42,403 nt of DNA from Longimicrobium sp. (GTDB lineage: Bacteria > Gemmatimonadota > Gemmatimonadetes > Longimicrobiales > Longimicrobiaceae). The notes below the pieces were generated by a model. It was given only the letters and a program-made list of their open reading frames with translations, had not been told where the DNA came from and did not search any database. The translations under genes and the position numbers were made by a program. Location: NCBI GenBank assembly GCA_036389795.1, contig DASVWD010000010.1:1-42403 (forward strand), written 5' to 3'. Positions 23,792 through 30,809 of the stretch are shown here, piece after piece (position 1 is the first letter of the stretch; each line of letters starts with the position of its first letter).

Positions 23792-23884
23792 TCCCTGCCG
23801 CGATTCGCCCGGAGCGGTTGCGGAATACGGGCTTTCCGGCGCAGGTGTGCGTTTCGGGTGCATTTCACGAGTCGGAGAACTGCT

Positions 23885-23972
23885 GGCTCACACGGAGGGC
23901 ACAGAGACATAGAGGAACAGCGGACACCGCGAATTTCCCTGTATTCTTCGTGTCCTGTACGTGATTTGAGCC
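23885..23972. repeat. CACAGAGGA-type palindromic repeat (family R4), copy 3, degenerate
   Basis: GGCTCACACGGAGGGCACAG on the left and TTCGTGTCCTGTACGTGATT on the right; the ends GGCTCA and TGAGCC pair. It is more diverged than the other copies. The remainder of the 23792-24056 gap shows nothing else. Confidence 0.6.
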
Positions 23973-24056
23973 TTTTTCGGCCGGAGAGCCGGAGGTCTCG
24001 CGTCGGCCGGCGCGGCCCGGAACCTGCTTCGAGGAGACGGAAAGTGCGGATTTTTG

Positions 24057-24097
24057 TTGACTTTCCGTGCTTTGCGCCCTAGGATTGCGCGCAATCC
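24057..24097 (+). promoter_or_regulatory. Promoter with a perfect 16-bp palindrome over the start site
   Basis: TTGACT (24057-24062), 17 nt, TAGGAT (24080-24085). The palindrome GGATTGCGCGCAATCC (24082-24097) overlaps the -10 and the expected transcription start, the typical place for a repressor site. It serves the gene at 24138, with a leader of about 45 nt. Confidence 0.7.
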
Positions 24098-24137
24098 CCC
24101 GTCTTTTCCCGCGCCCCACCCTCCCCCCTGGCGACCC

Positions 24138-25091
24138 ATGAGCGACCAGCACGGCATTCCCGCGTTCACCGTTTTTCCGCCGTTCAACCCGGCGGCGTCG
24201 CGCCCCGCGCCGGCTCCCCAGGCGTCGCCCGAGTCCGCGCCCCAAGCCGAGCCCACCGCGGAGGCGGCGGACATCGCCGAGCCCGAGGCAGCCGCTCCAC
24301 CCGCGGCCGAAGCGGCCGGGGCGGCGCCGTGGGGCTTCGAGCCCCCCGCCGAGCCCGAGCCCGAGCCGATGCCGTGGGACTTCGGCCCCGCCGACCAGGA
24401 GGAGTCCGCGCCCGCGGCGAGCGCGGAGAGCGAGGAGCCCTCGCCGTGGGAGACGGCGGCCGACCGCCTGGAGGCCGCCGAGCCGTTGCCGTGGGACTTC
24501 GCGCCGCCCGCCGACGAGGCGCTGGAGGCAGGCGAGGCCGAGGAGGAGGAAGAGCTCCCCTGGATGGAGCTGCCCTCGGTCCCCTCGCATCCGCACGCTT
24601 CGGAAGCCCCCGCGCACGAGCCCGCCGCCGAGGCCGACCCCGACTGGATGCGCTGGGCCGGCGCGGACGAGGAGACCGCCGAGGAGCGCGGCGAGGCCGA
24701 CGTGCTCCCGGTGGCCGACTTCGCGCCGACGGAGCCCGAGGAGCCCCGCGCCGGGGCGGCCGCCCCCTTCGCGGAGGAGGAGGAGGCCACCGACGCCGTC
24801 GGCGAGCCCTGGGCCCCGCCCACCGACGAGGCTCCCTCCGACGCAGAATCCGCGGTCGAGTGGGCGGCGCCGGAGCCCGCCGCCGCGCCGGAGGCCGCCT
24901 CCGCGGCGGAATCCCCGTCCGCCTCGCTCGCGGGCGCCTTCGACGACGTGGCGGAGCGGCTGGAGGCGATCGCCCGCGCGCTGCGCGAGGACCCGCAGGG
25001 CTTCCTGGCCGGCGGCAGGGGCGATCCGCTCTCGCTGCTGGTCACCGGCTTCGTGCTCGGCATCCGCGCCCGCGACGCCGGGAACGGCTGA
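24138..25091 (+). CDS. Acidic, disordered protein with spaced Pro-Trp motifs
   Basis: A 317-residue protein I do not recognise. Residues 20-260 are Ala/Glu/Pro-rich and probably disordered. They carry five Pro-Trp motifs, P64W65, P79W80, P103W104, P118W119 and P141W142, at spacings 15, 24, 15, 23. Several read PWDF or PWGF, and all sit in an acidic background. Two further Trp (W170, W173) and P224W225 follow. The C-terminal ~50 residues (about 265-313) are different: an amphipathic helix AFDDVAERLEAIARALRED and a hydrophobic DPLSLLVTGFVLGIRAR end, likely the folded part. No signal peptide is seen. Short Trp motifs in acidic linkers suggest multivalent binding to a partner (inference). The ATG at 24138 is favoured by the promoter position. 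A strong hairpin follows. Confidence 0.75.
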   Translation: MSDQHGIPAFTVFPPFNPAASRPAPAPQASPESAPQAEPTAEAADIAEPEAAAPPAAEAAGAAPWGFEPPAEPEPEPMPWDFGPADQEESAPAASAESEEPSPWETAADRLEAAEPLPWDFAPPADEALEAGEAEEEEELPWMELPSVPSHPHASEAPAHEPAAEADPDWMRWAGADEETAEERGEADVLPVADFAPTEPEEPRAGAAAPFAEEEEATDAVGEPWAPPTDEAPSDAESAVEWAAPEPAAAPEAASAAESPSASLAGAFDDVAERLEAIARALREDPQGFLAGGRGDPLSLLVTGFVLGIRARDAGNG

Positions 25092-25115
25092 AGACGCGTT
25101 TCGGTCTGATCCAAC

Positions 25116-25164
25116 GAGAACGCCCGGGGGACGGCACTTTCGCCGTCCCCCGGGCTTCGTTCTC
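25116..25164 (+). terminator. Terminator-like hairpin
   Basis: A perfect 14-bp stem (25122-25135 with 25142-25155, loop ACTTTC), extended by GAGAACG / CGTTCTC with a small bulge. It begins 24 nt past the preceding stop. The T-content downstream is modest (TTCGTTCTCATT). Confidence 0.75.
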
Positions 25165-25382
25165 ATTGCACCCCGGAAAACACCAGCCTCACGCAGAGTC
25201 AGCAGAGGCAGGTGCGCACCGGGGCGGATGAGTTCAGGGATCTCGCCGGCCGCGTGCATGCCGGGGACAGGCTCGTCGCGCCGGTTCGCGAGGCCGACGC
25301 GGCCCGCGAGCGCGTGAGCCGGTGGGCGCACGCGATCCATCGTGCGGACCGGGACCTGGAGCCCGCGGCCATGCGCGGGAGA

Positions 25383-26546
25383 TCAAGCAGACGTTCCACC
25401 CCCCGCGCGCGTTCCGGGCGGCTTTGCAGCGATCTCCTCGAGCAGGTTGTACAGCCCCCGCCGGCTGATCCCCAGCAGGCGGGCGGCCTCGCGCTTGTTG
25501 CCCCTGGCGGCGCGGAGCGCCTCCCCTACGAAATGCCGCTTCACGCGCAGGATCGCCGGCTGCAGCGCGAGCGCCCCCTCCTCCAGCACGTCGCCGGTGA
25601 TTTCCAGGTGGCCCTGGACCTCCGGCGGCAGGTCGGCCGGGCGGATCGTCTCGTCGGCCGCCAGCACGCTGCCGCGCGCCAGCACGTTCTCCAGCTCGCG
25701 AACGTTGCCCGGCCAGTCGTACGCCTCCAGCATGGCCATCGCTTCCGCGCTCACGCAGCGCACCGACGACGTGAAGCGCTCCCGGCAACGCGCCAGCAGG
25801 TGCGTGCAGAGCGCGTCCAGGTCCTCCTTCCGCTCGCGCAGCGGCGGGAGGTTCAACTCGATCATCCGCAGGCGGTAGTACAGGTCCTCCCGCAGCATGC
25901 CCTTCTCGAGCGCCTGGCGGAGGTCGCGGCTGGAGGCGGCGATGATCCGCACGTTGAACTTGCGGGGGGTGGTGCTCCCCACGCGGCGGATCTCCCGCTC
26001 CTGGATGGCGCGCAGCAGCTTGGCCTGGACGTGGGTGCCCACCTCGGTGATCTCGTCCAGCAGGAGCGTGCCGCCCTCGGCCGCCTCGAAGCACCCCACC
26101 CGCGCCGCCGTGGCCCCGGTGAAGGCGCCCTTCTCGTGGCCGAACAGCTCCGCCTCCACCAGGCCGTCGGGGATGGCGGCGCAGTTGACGCCCACGAAGG
26201 GACGGTGTGCACGGCCGGAGTGGGCGTGGATGAACTGCGCGAGAACCTCCTTACCCGTCCCGCTGGGACCGCTGAGGAGGACGGTTGCGTCGGTCGGCGC
26301 CACGCGCAGCGCGACAGAGCGCAGGCGGCGCATGGGGGGAGAGTCCCCGATCAGCTCGGGGATGCGCACGTCTTGGCGGCGCGTGTCGTCCTGCGTGGAC
26401 GCGCCCCGGTGCCCGCTGGTGATCACCGGGGTGGAGGAGGAGCGCGATCGTCCGGACGGTTGGAACATGCCTAGGGAACATACGGTTACGGGTAAACCCC
26501 CTTCCGACTGGCTGCCGATGTGCAAGGAGTACATCTCACGACACAT
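25383..26546 (-). CDS. Sigma-54-dependent activator (NtrC family) without receiver domain
   Basis: A 387-residue enhancer-binding protein. After a short low-complexity N-terminus (about 1-60) with no receiver, GAF or PAS domain comes the AAA+ domain. It has Walker A GPSGTGKE (93-100), the sigma-54 contact loop GAFTGA (140-145), Walker B LLLDE (161-165) and arginine-finger region YYRLRMIELNLPPLRER. A Fis-type helix-turn-helix closes the protein (about 345-370, NKREAARLLGISRRGLYNLL). The start is uncertain: ATGs at 26546, 26534 and 26468 are all in frame, and the first would sit almost at the 5' end of the message from the promoter at 26555-26583. It is divergent from the lipopeptide cluster and next to a -24/-12 promoter, so it is its likely activator. 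With no sensor domain, its activity may depend on its level or on a partner. Confidence 0.92.
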   Translation of the reverse strand: MCREMYSLHIGSQSEGGLPVTVCSLGMFQPSGRSRSSSTPVITSGHRGASTQDDTRRQDVRIPELIGDSPPMRRLRSVALRVAPTDATVLLSGPSGTGKEVLAQFIHAHSGRAHRPFVGVNCAAIPDGLVEAELFGHEKGAFTGATAARVGCFEAAEGGTLLLDEITEVGTHVQAKLLRAIQEREIRRVGSTTPRKFNVRIIAASSRDLRQALEKGMLREDLYYRLRMIELNLPPLRERKEDLDALCTHLLARCRERFTSSVRCVSAEAMAMLEAYDWPGNVRELENVLARGSVLAADETIRPADLPPEVQGHLEITGDVLEEGALALQPAILRVKRHFVGEALRAARGNKREAARLLGISRRGLYNLLEEIAAKPPGTRAGGGTSA

Positions 26547-26554
26547 CTATGAAG

Positions 26555-26583
26555 ACTGTACCGGCTCTCCAGCGTCTTGTCAA
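26555..26583 (-). promoter_or_regulatory. Sigma-70 promoter of the sigma-54 activator gene
   Basis: On the minus strand TTGACA (26583-26578), 17 nt, TACAGT (26560-26555), close to consensus. The expected start is about 26548, nearly at the first ATG (26546), which hints at a leaderless or very short-leader transcript. Confidence 0.7.
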
Positions 26584-26657
26584 CGATTTGCGACAGAATT
26601 CGACCTCGTTTTCATGCGGTGTCTCTAAATGGGCTTGACTGTCAACTTCGTTCACCG

Positions 26658-26706
26658 TGTGCACGGCCATGCAATCCCGCTCGCGGGTCTGTGCACTCTC
26701 TGCACA
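26658..26706 (+). promoter_or_regulatory. Paired inverted repeats, likely activator (enhancer) sites
   Basis: TGTGCA-CGGCCA-TGCAAT (26658-26675) and TGTGCA-CTCTC-TGCACA (26690-26706). The two centres are about 32 bp apart, three helical turns. They lie roughly 80-140 bp upstream of the -24/-12 promoter, the usual place for NtrC-type sites. Confidence 0.55.
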
Positions 26707-26782
26707 CGGAGGGGTTCCGTCCCCAATGAGACGGAAAACACAAACGTTTACCGGAACACGACTTGGCAAGGTGCCTTCGCGC

Positions 26783-26798
26783 TGGCCTCGGCTTTGCC
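26783..26798 (+). promoter_or_regulatory. Sigma-54 (-24/-12) promoter for the lipopeptide cluster
   Basis: TGGCCT-CGGCT-TTGCC: the GG and GC dinucleotides are separated by exactly 10 nt, matching TGGCAC-N5-TTGC. It faces the NusG-like gene, giving a leader of about 105 nt. A divergent sigma-54 activator gene lies alongside. Confidence 0.65.
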
Positions 26799-26914
26799 TC
26801 CTCCTCTCGATCGTCCGCCTGTTCTTTTGTGGCGGGAATTCAGAGGAAAGCCCAGCCGGCCACGCCTGACGTGTGACCGAGAGGGCCGAAGGCCGCCCAC
26901 TCCATGCCACGCTT

Positions 26915-27490
26915 ATGGACCTGCGCGAGTTCGGTATCAGCACGAACGGCCGCAATAGTGACTTGACCATCGGGGCGCGCTGGTACGCGTGCTACACGCG
27001 CGGCCGGCACGAGAAGCGGGTGTCGACGCTGCTGGAGCAGCGGGGGATCGAGCACTTCCTTCCCCTCCACACGCGGACGGAGCAGTGGAGGGACCGTAAG
27101 AAGCGCGTCGATTGGCCGCTCTTTCCCAGCTACGTGTTCGTGCGCTTCGACCTGCGCGAGCTGCCGCGGGTGCTGGGTGTGTACGGCGTGGTGGCGGTGG
27201 TGCGCTCCGGCCCCGCACCGGCGGTCATCGCAGACGAGGACATCGAGAACGTGCGCCGCTTCGCCGCGGCCATCGACGCCCACGGCATGGTCCCCGAGCT
27301 GGAGCCGTGGGTGGAGGTAGGCGAGCGGGTCCGCGTCGACACGGGGCCGCTCTCGGGGGTCGAAGGGGTCGTCGTGCAGCGGCGCGGCCGCACGCGCGTG
27401 CTGGTGGGGCTGCAGACGGTGGGGCAGGGGCTCTCGGTGGAGCTCGACGCCGCGTCGCTGCGGCCGCTGGGCAGGAGCGCGGGCCGGTAG
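26915..27490 (+). CDS. Specialised NusG paralogue (LoaP/RfaH/UpxY-type antiterminator)
   Basis: A 191-residue protein with an NGN domain (about 21-118: ARWYACYTRGRHEKRV, then LFPSYVFVRFD at 69-79) and a C-terminal KOW domain (about 130-165: VEVGERVRVDTGPLSGVEG). Such paralogues ride on RNA polymerase and suppress termination in long operons; LoaP does so in polyketide clusters and TaA-type proteins in myxobacterial ones. It is the first gene after the sigma-54 promoter and ahead of a ~15-kb operon, which fits that role. The start is not certain: ATG 26915 is used, a GTG at 26873 would add 14 residues, and a TTG lies near 26961. It is not the housekeeping NusG, which is normally found beside rplK. 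Confidence 0.88.
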   Translation: MDLREFGISTNGRNSDLTIGARWYACYTRGRHEKRVSTLLEQRGIEHFLPLHTRTEQWRDRKKRVDWPLFPSYVFVRFDLRELPRVLGVYGVVAVVRSGPAPAVIADEDIENVRRFAAAIDAHGMVPELEPWVEVGERVRVDTGPLSGVEGVVVQRRGRTRVLVGLQTVGQGLSVELDAASLRPLGRSAGR

Positions 27491-27503
27491 CGCCGGTCCG
27501 CCG

Positions 27504-27524
27504 GGAGCCGTCCGGGCGGGCTCC
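27504..27524 (+). other. Small RNA hairpin between the antiterminator and mbtH genes
   Basis: GGAGCC-GTCCGGGCG-GGCTCC. A hairpin in this place could be the loading element that a LoaP-type protein recognises, but GC-rich sequence produces such stems by chance. Confidence 0.25.
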
Positions 27525-27598
27525 GGATCCGGACGCCGCGCCCGGAGTGGATGCAGCAGGCAGGTTCACGTCACCAGAACGTCTCCAGGAGGCCACTC

Positions 27599-27826
27599 AT
27601 GTCGGAAGACCGCGAAGACACCACCGTCTACACCGCCGTAATGAACCACGAAGAGCAGTACTCCATCTGGCCGGTGCACCGCGAGCTCCCGCTCGGGTGG
27701 ACGGCCGTGGGAACGCCGGGCCGCAAGGAGGAGGTGCTGGCGTACATCGAGGAGGTGTGGACCGACATGCGGCCGCTGAGCCTGCGCAGGCAGATGGAGG
27801 CGGCGGGAGCCGCGGACGCGAGCTGA
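27599..27826 (+). CDS. MbtH-like NRPS accessory protein
   Basis: A 75-residue chaperone-like activator of adenylation domains. All family marks are present: N16-x-E-x-Q20-x-S22-x-W24-P25, then P31-x-G33-W34, and W54-TDMRP59-LSL. The ATG at 27599 has AGGAGG six bases upstream. It heads the biosynthetic part of the cluster and probably binds the A domains of the NRPS at 33656 and of the truncated one at 41691. Confidence 0.95.
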   Translation: MSEDREDTTVYTAVMNHEEQYSIWPVHRELPLGWTAVGTPGRKEEVLAYIEEVWTDMRPLSLRRQMEAAGAADAS

Positions 27827-27859
27827 CCCGGCAACCAGTCACTGGAGAGGAGCCCTGCG

Positions 27860-28192
27860 ATGGCCGAGATGGGGAGGTACTGCAAGGCGTACCACGTGCG
27901 CAGCCTGCGCGAGTTCCCGGGGTGGGCGCCGCGGCTGGAGAACCTGCGCCCGGACGCCCGCGTGGTGGACGGCGAGGAGGTGGAGCGCACCCGCGCCGAG
28001 CTGCACGACGACGACATCCTGTACGTGCAGGAGACGTACGTGGTGACCGACGGGATCTTCCTGGACGAGAACGTGGTGTTCGACGCGGTCACGCCGGAGT
28101 GGGAGGAGTTCTGCCGCGGCGTGCTGGGCTTCGAGCTTCCCCCCGACGAGGCGCCGCGGCCGGAGCCCGCCGCCGCCGGCGCCGAGGGATGA
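27860..28192 (+). CDS. Small protein of unknown function in the lipopeptide operon
   Basis: A 110-residue protein I cannot assign. It begins MAEMGRYCKAYHVRSLREFP, is acidic in the middle, and has a strand-rich segment DDDILYVQETYVVTDGIFLD (about 50-69) before an Ala/Pro tail. There is no signal peptide, membrane segment or metal motif. A strong ribosome-binding site (GGAGAGGAG) precedes the ATG, and its stop overlaps the next ORF by 4 nt. Position between mbtH and the thioesterase suggests a part in assembly-line function, but there is no evidence of activity in the sequence. Confidence 0.8.
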   Translation: MAEMGRYCKAYHVRSLREFPGWAPRLENLRPDARVVDGEEVERTRAELHDDDILYVQETYVVTDGIFLDENVVFDAVTPEWEEFCRGVLGFELPPDEAPRPEPAAAGAEG

Positions 28193-28413
28193 CGCCCGTT
28201 CCGCCGCCCCCCAGGGACGCCGCGGCCGGTCCCGGGATCGGCCGCGGCGCCGCGTTCGGCCCGCCGGGGAGCCTCCGCGCCTGCGTGTGGATGCAGGTGC
28301 CGCGCGGACGCTCGCACTGGATCGCGTCGCTGCGCTTCCGCGCGGGCGCGCCCCCGGCCGCCGACCCCCGTCCCGGCGCCGCCCCGCCTCCCGGCGCGGG
28401 GGGCGAGCCGTGA
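28189..28413 (+). CDS. 74-residue ORF coupled to both neighbours, unknown function
   Basis: A very small protein, Pro/Ala/Gly-rich at both ends, with a distinct centre ACVWMQVPRGRSHWIASLRF. Its ATG overlaps the stop of the previous gene (ATGA, 28189-28192) and its stop overlaps the GTG of the thioesterase gene (GTGA, 28410-28413). Double coupling supports real translation. I recognise no family. It could be a structural or regulatory peptide of the operon; it might also be a chance frame that only keeps ribosomes moving to the next start. Confidence 0.5.
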   Translation: MTPVPPPPRDAAAGPGIGRGAAFGPPGSLRACVWMQVPRGRSHWIASLRFRAGAPPAADPRPGAAPPPGAGGEP

Positions 28414-29174
28414 GCGCGGCCACGGCCGCGCCGGGGCGCGCGGTGGAGGTGCGGCCCGGACCCGGCACCCGGCTGCGCCTCTTCTGCTTCCCCTACGCCG
28501 GCGGGGGCGCGGGCGCGTACCGCGGCTGGCAGGCGGCGCTCCCCCCGGCGGTGGAGGCGTGCCCGGTGTACCTGCCGGGGCGCGAGCGGCGCTTCCGCGA
28601 GCGGGTGCACACGCGGATGGAGCCGCTGGTGGAGGAGCTGCACCAGGCGCTCCGTCCGCACCTGGACCTCCCGTTCGCCCTCTTCGGGCACAGCATGGGC
28701 GCGGCGGTCGCGTTCGAGCTGGCGCGCGCGATGGAGCGGGACGGGACGCCGCCGGCGCACCTGTTCGTCTCCGGGCGGCGCGCCCCGCAGCGCCCGCCCG
28801 ACCGGGAGCGGATCCACGCGCTCCCGGACGCCGAGTTCGTGGACCGGCTGCGCGCGCTGGAGGGGACCCCCGACGAGGTCGTGGGCGACCCGGAGATGAT
28901 GGAGCTGATGCTCCCCGTCCTGCGCGGCGACTTCGAGCTCTCCGAGACCTACCGCTACCGTGAGGGTCCGCCGCTGTCGTGCCCGCTCACGGCGCTGGGC
29001 GGCACGGGCGACGCCCACGTCGGCCGCGACGACCTGCTGGCCTGGCGCGACCAGACGCGGGGCTTCTTCCGCCTGCGGACCTTCCCCGGCGGCCACTTCT
29101 TCCTGCACACCCACCAGGCCGACGTGATCCAGGAGGTCGCCGACGGCCTCCTGCGCGTCCTGACGACCCGATAG
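28410..29174 (+). CDS. Type II thioesterase (GrsT/RifR-like)
   Basis: A 254-residue alpha/beta hydrolase that clears misprimed or stalled acyl groups from carrier domains. The N-terminal RLRLFCFPYAGGGAGAY is the family mark. The catalytic triad is S95 in GHSMG, D201 in GGTGDAHV and H229 in PGGHFFL. Length is normal for external NRPS thioesterases. The GTG at 28410 overlaps the preceding stop. It is a separate editing enzyme, so product release must be by a domain beyond the window edge. Confidence 0.95.
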   Translation: MSAATAAPGRAVEVRPGPGTRLRLFCFPYAGGGAGAYRGWQAALPPAVEACPVYLPGRERRFRERVHTRMEPLVEELHQALRPHLDLPFALFGHSMGAAVAFELARAMERDGTPPAHLFVSGRRAPQRPPDRERIHALPDAEFVDRLRALEGTPDEVVGDPEMMELMLPVLRGDFELSETYRYREGPPLSCPLTALGGTGDAHVGRDDLLAWRDQTRGFFRLRTFPGGHFFLHTHQADVIQEVADGLLRVLTTR

Positions 29175-29359
29175 CGCCGCCCGCCGCTCCATCCAGAGCT
29201 CTTCCCTCAGAACAATCCAGGGCGCGGCGAAGCCGCCGCGATTCCCCCACGGCCTCCGCGCCGCGCGGGCCGGGACGGCGCGTCCCCGCGTCCCGCTTCC
29301 GCGCTGCCGCCGCCGCGCGCGGACCCCGCGCGCTCCACCGACCGAACCCGGACACCGCG

Positions 29360-30520
29360 ATGCTGACCCTGCCCCCCGCGCTGCTCGAGAACTGGATGCG
29401 CGACTACTACTTCCGCGCCGAGGTGGACATCGGCAGCAGCGGCGTGGAGGACTTCGGATTCGCCGAGCTGCGGGCGCTGCTGGGGATCGAGTGCGACGAG
29501 CTGGACCGGATCGTCTTCCGCGACAGCGAGACGCTGGGCGGGTCGGAGCTGCGCGAGGCGCTGGCGCGGCGCTGGACGGGGGGCGGCGTGGAGCGGGTGA
29601 TGGTCACGCACGGCTCCAGCGAAGCCAACTTCCTGCTGATGACGGCGCTGCTGCGCGCCGGGGACGAGGTGGTGGTGCTGGACCCCGGCTACCAGCAGCT
29701 CCACGCCATCGCCGAGGCCCTGGGGTGCCGGCTGCGGCGGTGGCCGCTGCGCTTCGAGCACGGCTTCGCGCCCGACCTGGACGACCTGCGCGCGCAGCTC
29801 ACCCCGCAGACGCGGATGGTGGTGGTCAACTTCCCGCACAACCCCACCGGCGCCTCGCTCACCCCCGAGGGGCAGCGCGAGCTGATCGACGCCGCGGCCT
29901 CGGTGGGCGCCTACCTGCTGTGGGACGGCGCCTTCGCCGAGCTCGCCTACGACCGCCCCCTCCCCGACCCCGTCCTGCTCTACGACCGCGCCTGCTCGCT
30001 GGGGACGCTGTCCAAGGCCTACGGGCTCCCCGGGCTGCGGGTGGGGTGGTGCCTGGCCACCCCCGAGGTGCTGCGGAAGATGGTGCGCGTGCGCGACTAC
30101 CTGACGCTGCACCTCTCCCCCCTGGTGGAGACGGTGGCGCGGCGGGTGATCGAGGAGGCCGACCGCATCGTGGGGATGCGGATGGAGCTGGCGCGGCGGA
30201 ACCGGGCGATGGTGGCCGCGTGGATGGACGAGCACGCCGAGTGGGTGCGGTGGGCCCCGCCCGCCGGCGGCGTGTGCGCCTTCCCCCGCTTCCCCGCCAT
30301 CCCCGACACCGAGTCGTTCTGCCGCGCGCTGGCCGAGGAGCACGGGCTGCTCCTGGTCCCCGGAGAGTGCTTCGGCGCCCCGGGCCACGTGCGGCTGGGC
30401 TTCGGCCGCGGCACCGAGGTGGTCCGCGACGGCCTGGACCGCCTCTCCGCCGGCCTGCGCGGCCACGTCCGCGCCGCGCCCGCCCGGCGCGCGGAGGCGC
30501 TGGCGGCCGCGCCGGGATGA
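29360..30520 (+). CDS. PLP-dependent capreomycidine synthase-like enzyme (VioD family)
   Basis: A 386-residue fold-type I aminotransferase-like protein. By memory comparison it follows viomycin VioD along its whole length: THGSSEANFL (83-92), RRWPLRFEHGFAPDLDDLRA (126-145), VVNFPHNPTGAS (155-166), LLWDGAFAEL (186-195), and LGTLSKAYGLPGLRVGWC (214-231) with PLP lysine K219 and pyridine-binding D189. VioD uses PLP to dehydrate (3S)-hydroxy-L-arginine and close the guanidine onto C3, giving (2S,3R)-capreomycidine. Streptothricin OrfR and guanitoxin GntC are relatives making similar cyclic arginines. The adjacent hydroxylase gene supports capreomycidine; enduracididine formation would need 4-hydroxyarginine and an enzyme not seen here. 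Ordinary aminotransferase activity is a less likely alternative. Confidence 0.87.
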   Translation: MLTLPPALLENWMRDYYFRAEVDIGSSGVEDFGFAELRALLGIECDELDRIVFRDSETLGGSELREALARRWTGGGVERVMVTHGSSEANFLLMTALLRAGDEVVVLDPGYQQLHAIAEALGCRLRRWPLRFEHGFAPDLDDLRAQLTPQTRMVVVNFPHNPTGASLTPEGQRELIDAAASVGAYLLWDGAFAELAYDRPLPDPVLLYDRACSLGTLSKAYGLPGLRVGWCLATPEVLRKMVRVRDYLTLHLSPLVETVARRVIEEADRIVGMRMELARRNRAMVAAWMDEHAEWVRWAPPAGGVCAFPRFPAIPDTESFCRALAEEHGLLLVPGECFGAPGHVRLGFGRGTEVVRDGLDRLSAGLRGHVRAAPARRAEALAAAPG

Positions 30521-30809
30521 GGGACGGGAAGTCCCTGGCCCCCGGTTCCCGGGCGGCGGAGTCGGGTCCGGCCACGGAGCCCCGGCCGCCGCGGCTCCGC
30601 TCGCGCGACCCCTCCGCGGCTCTGCTCCAGGCGCGCGGAGGCGCCGGTTCCGTCCATCGACCCGGCTTCCGCACCGCACGCCGAACCTCCGCATCGAGCA
30701 CCGCAGCACCGCAGCACCCGGTACTCAGGACCTGGCACCGAGGACCGGGCACCAAGCACGTCTCTCTTCTGCCCCAAGCCCACTCACCACCACTCGGGAG
30801 AAACAGCCA
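30521..30809. other. Intergenic spacer inside the cluster
   Basis: 289 bp with no gene. It includes short direct repeats (CACCGCAGCACCGCAGCACC and two GGACC-GGCACC units at about 30728-30757). GGGAG before 30810 serves as ribosome-binding site. I see no strong promoter. Confidence 0.5.

Noticed and set aside
26772..26780. Alternative sigma-54 -24 element TTGGCAAGGTGCC
   Set aside because: At the correct distance the -12 position reads TC rather than GC; the site at 26783-26798 has both invariant dinucleotides.
26629..26958. Open frame of 109 codons in the cluster control region
   Set aside because: It has no ribosome-binding site, overlaps the sigma-54 promoter, the inverted repeats and the NusG-like start, and lacks any protein-like pattern.
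29360..30520. Ordinary class I aminotransferase
   Set aside because: Whole-length motif similarity to VioD and the adjacent VioC-like gene make a cyclase function more likely, though the fold is shared.
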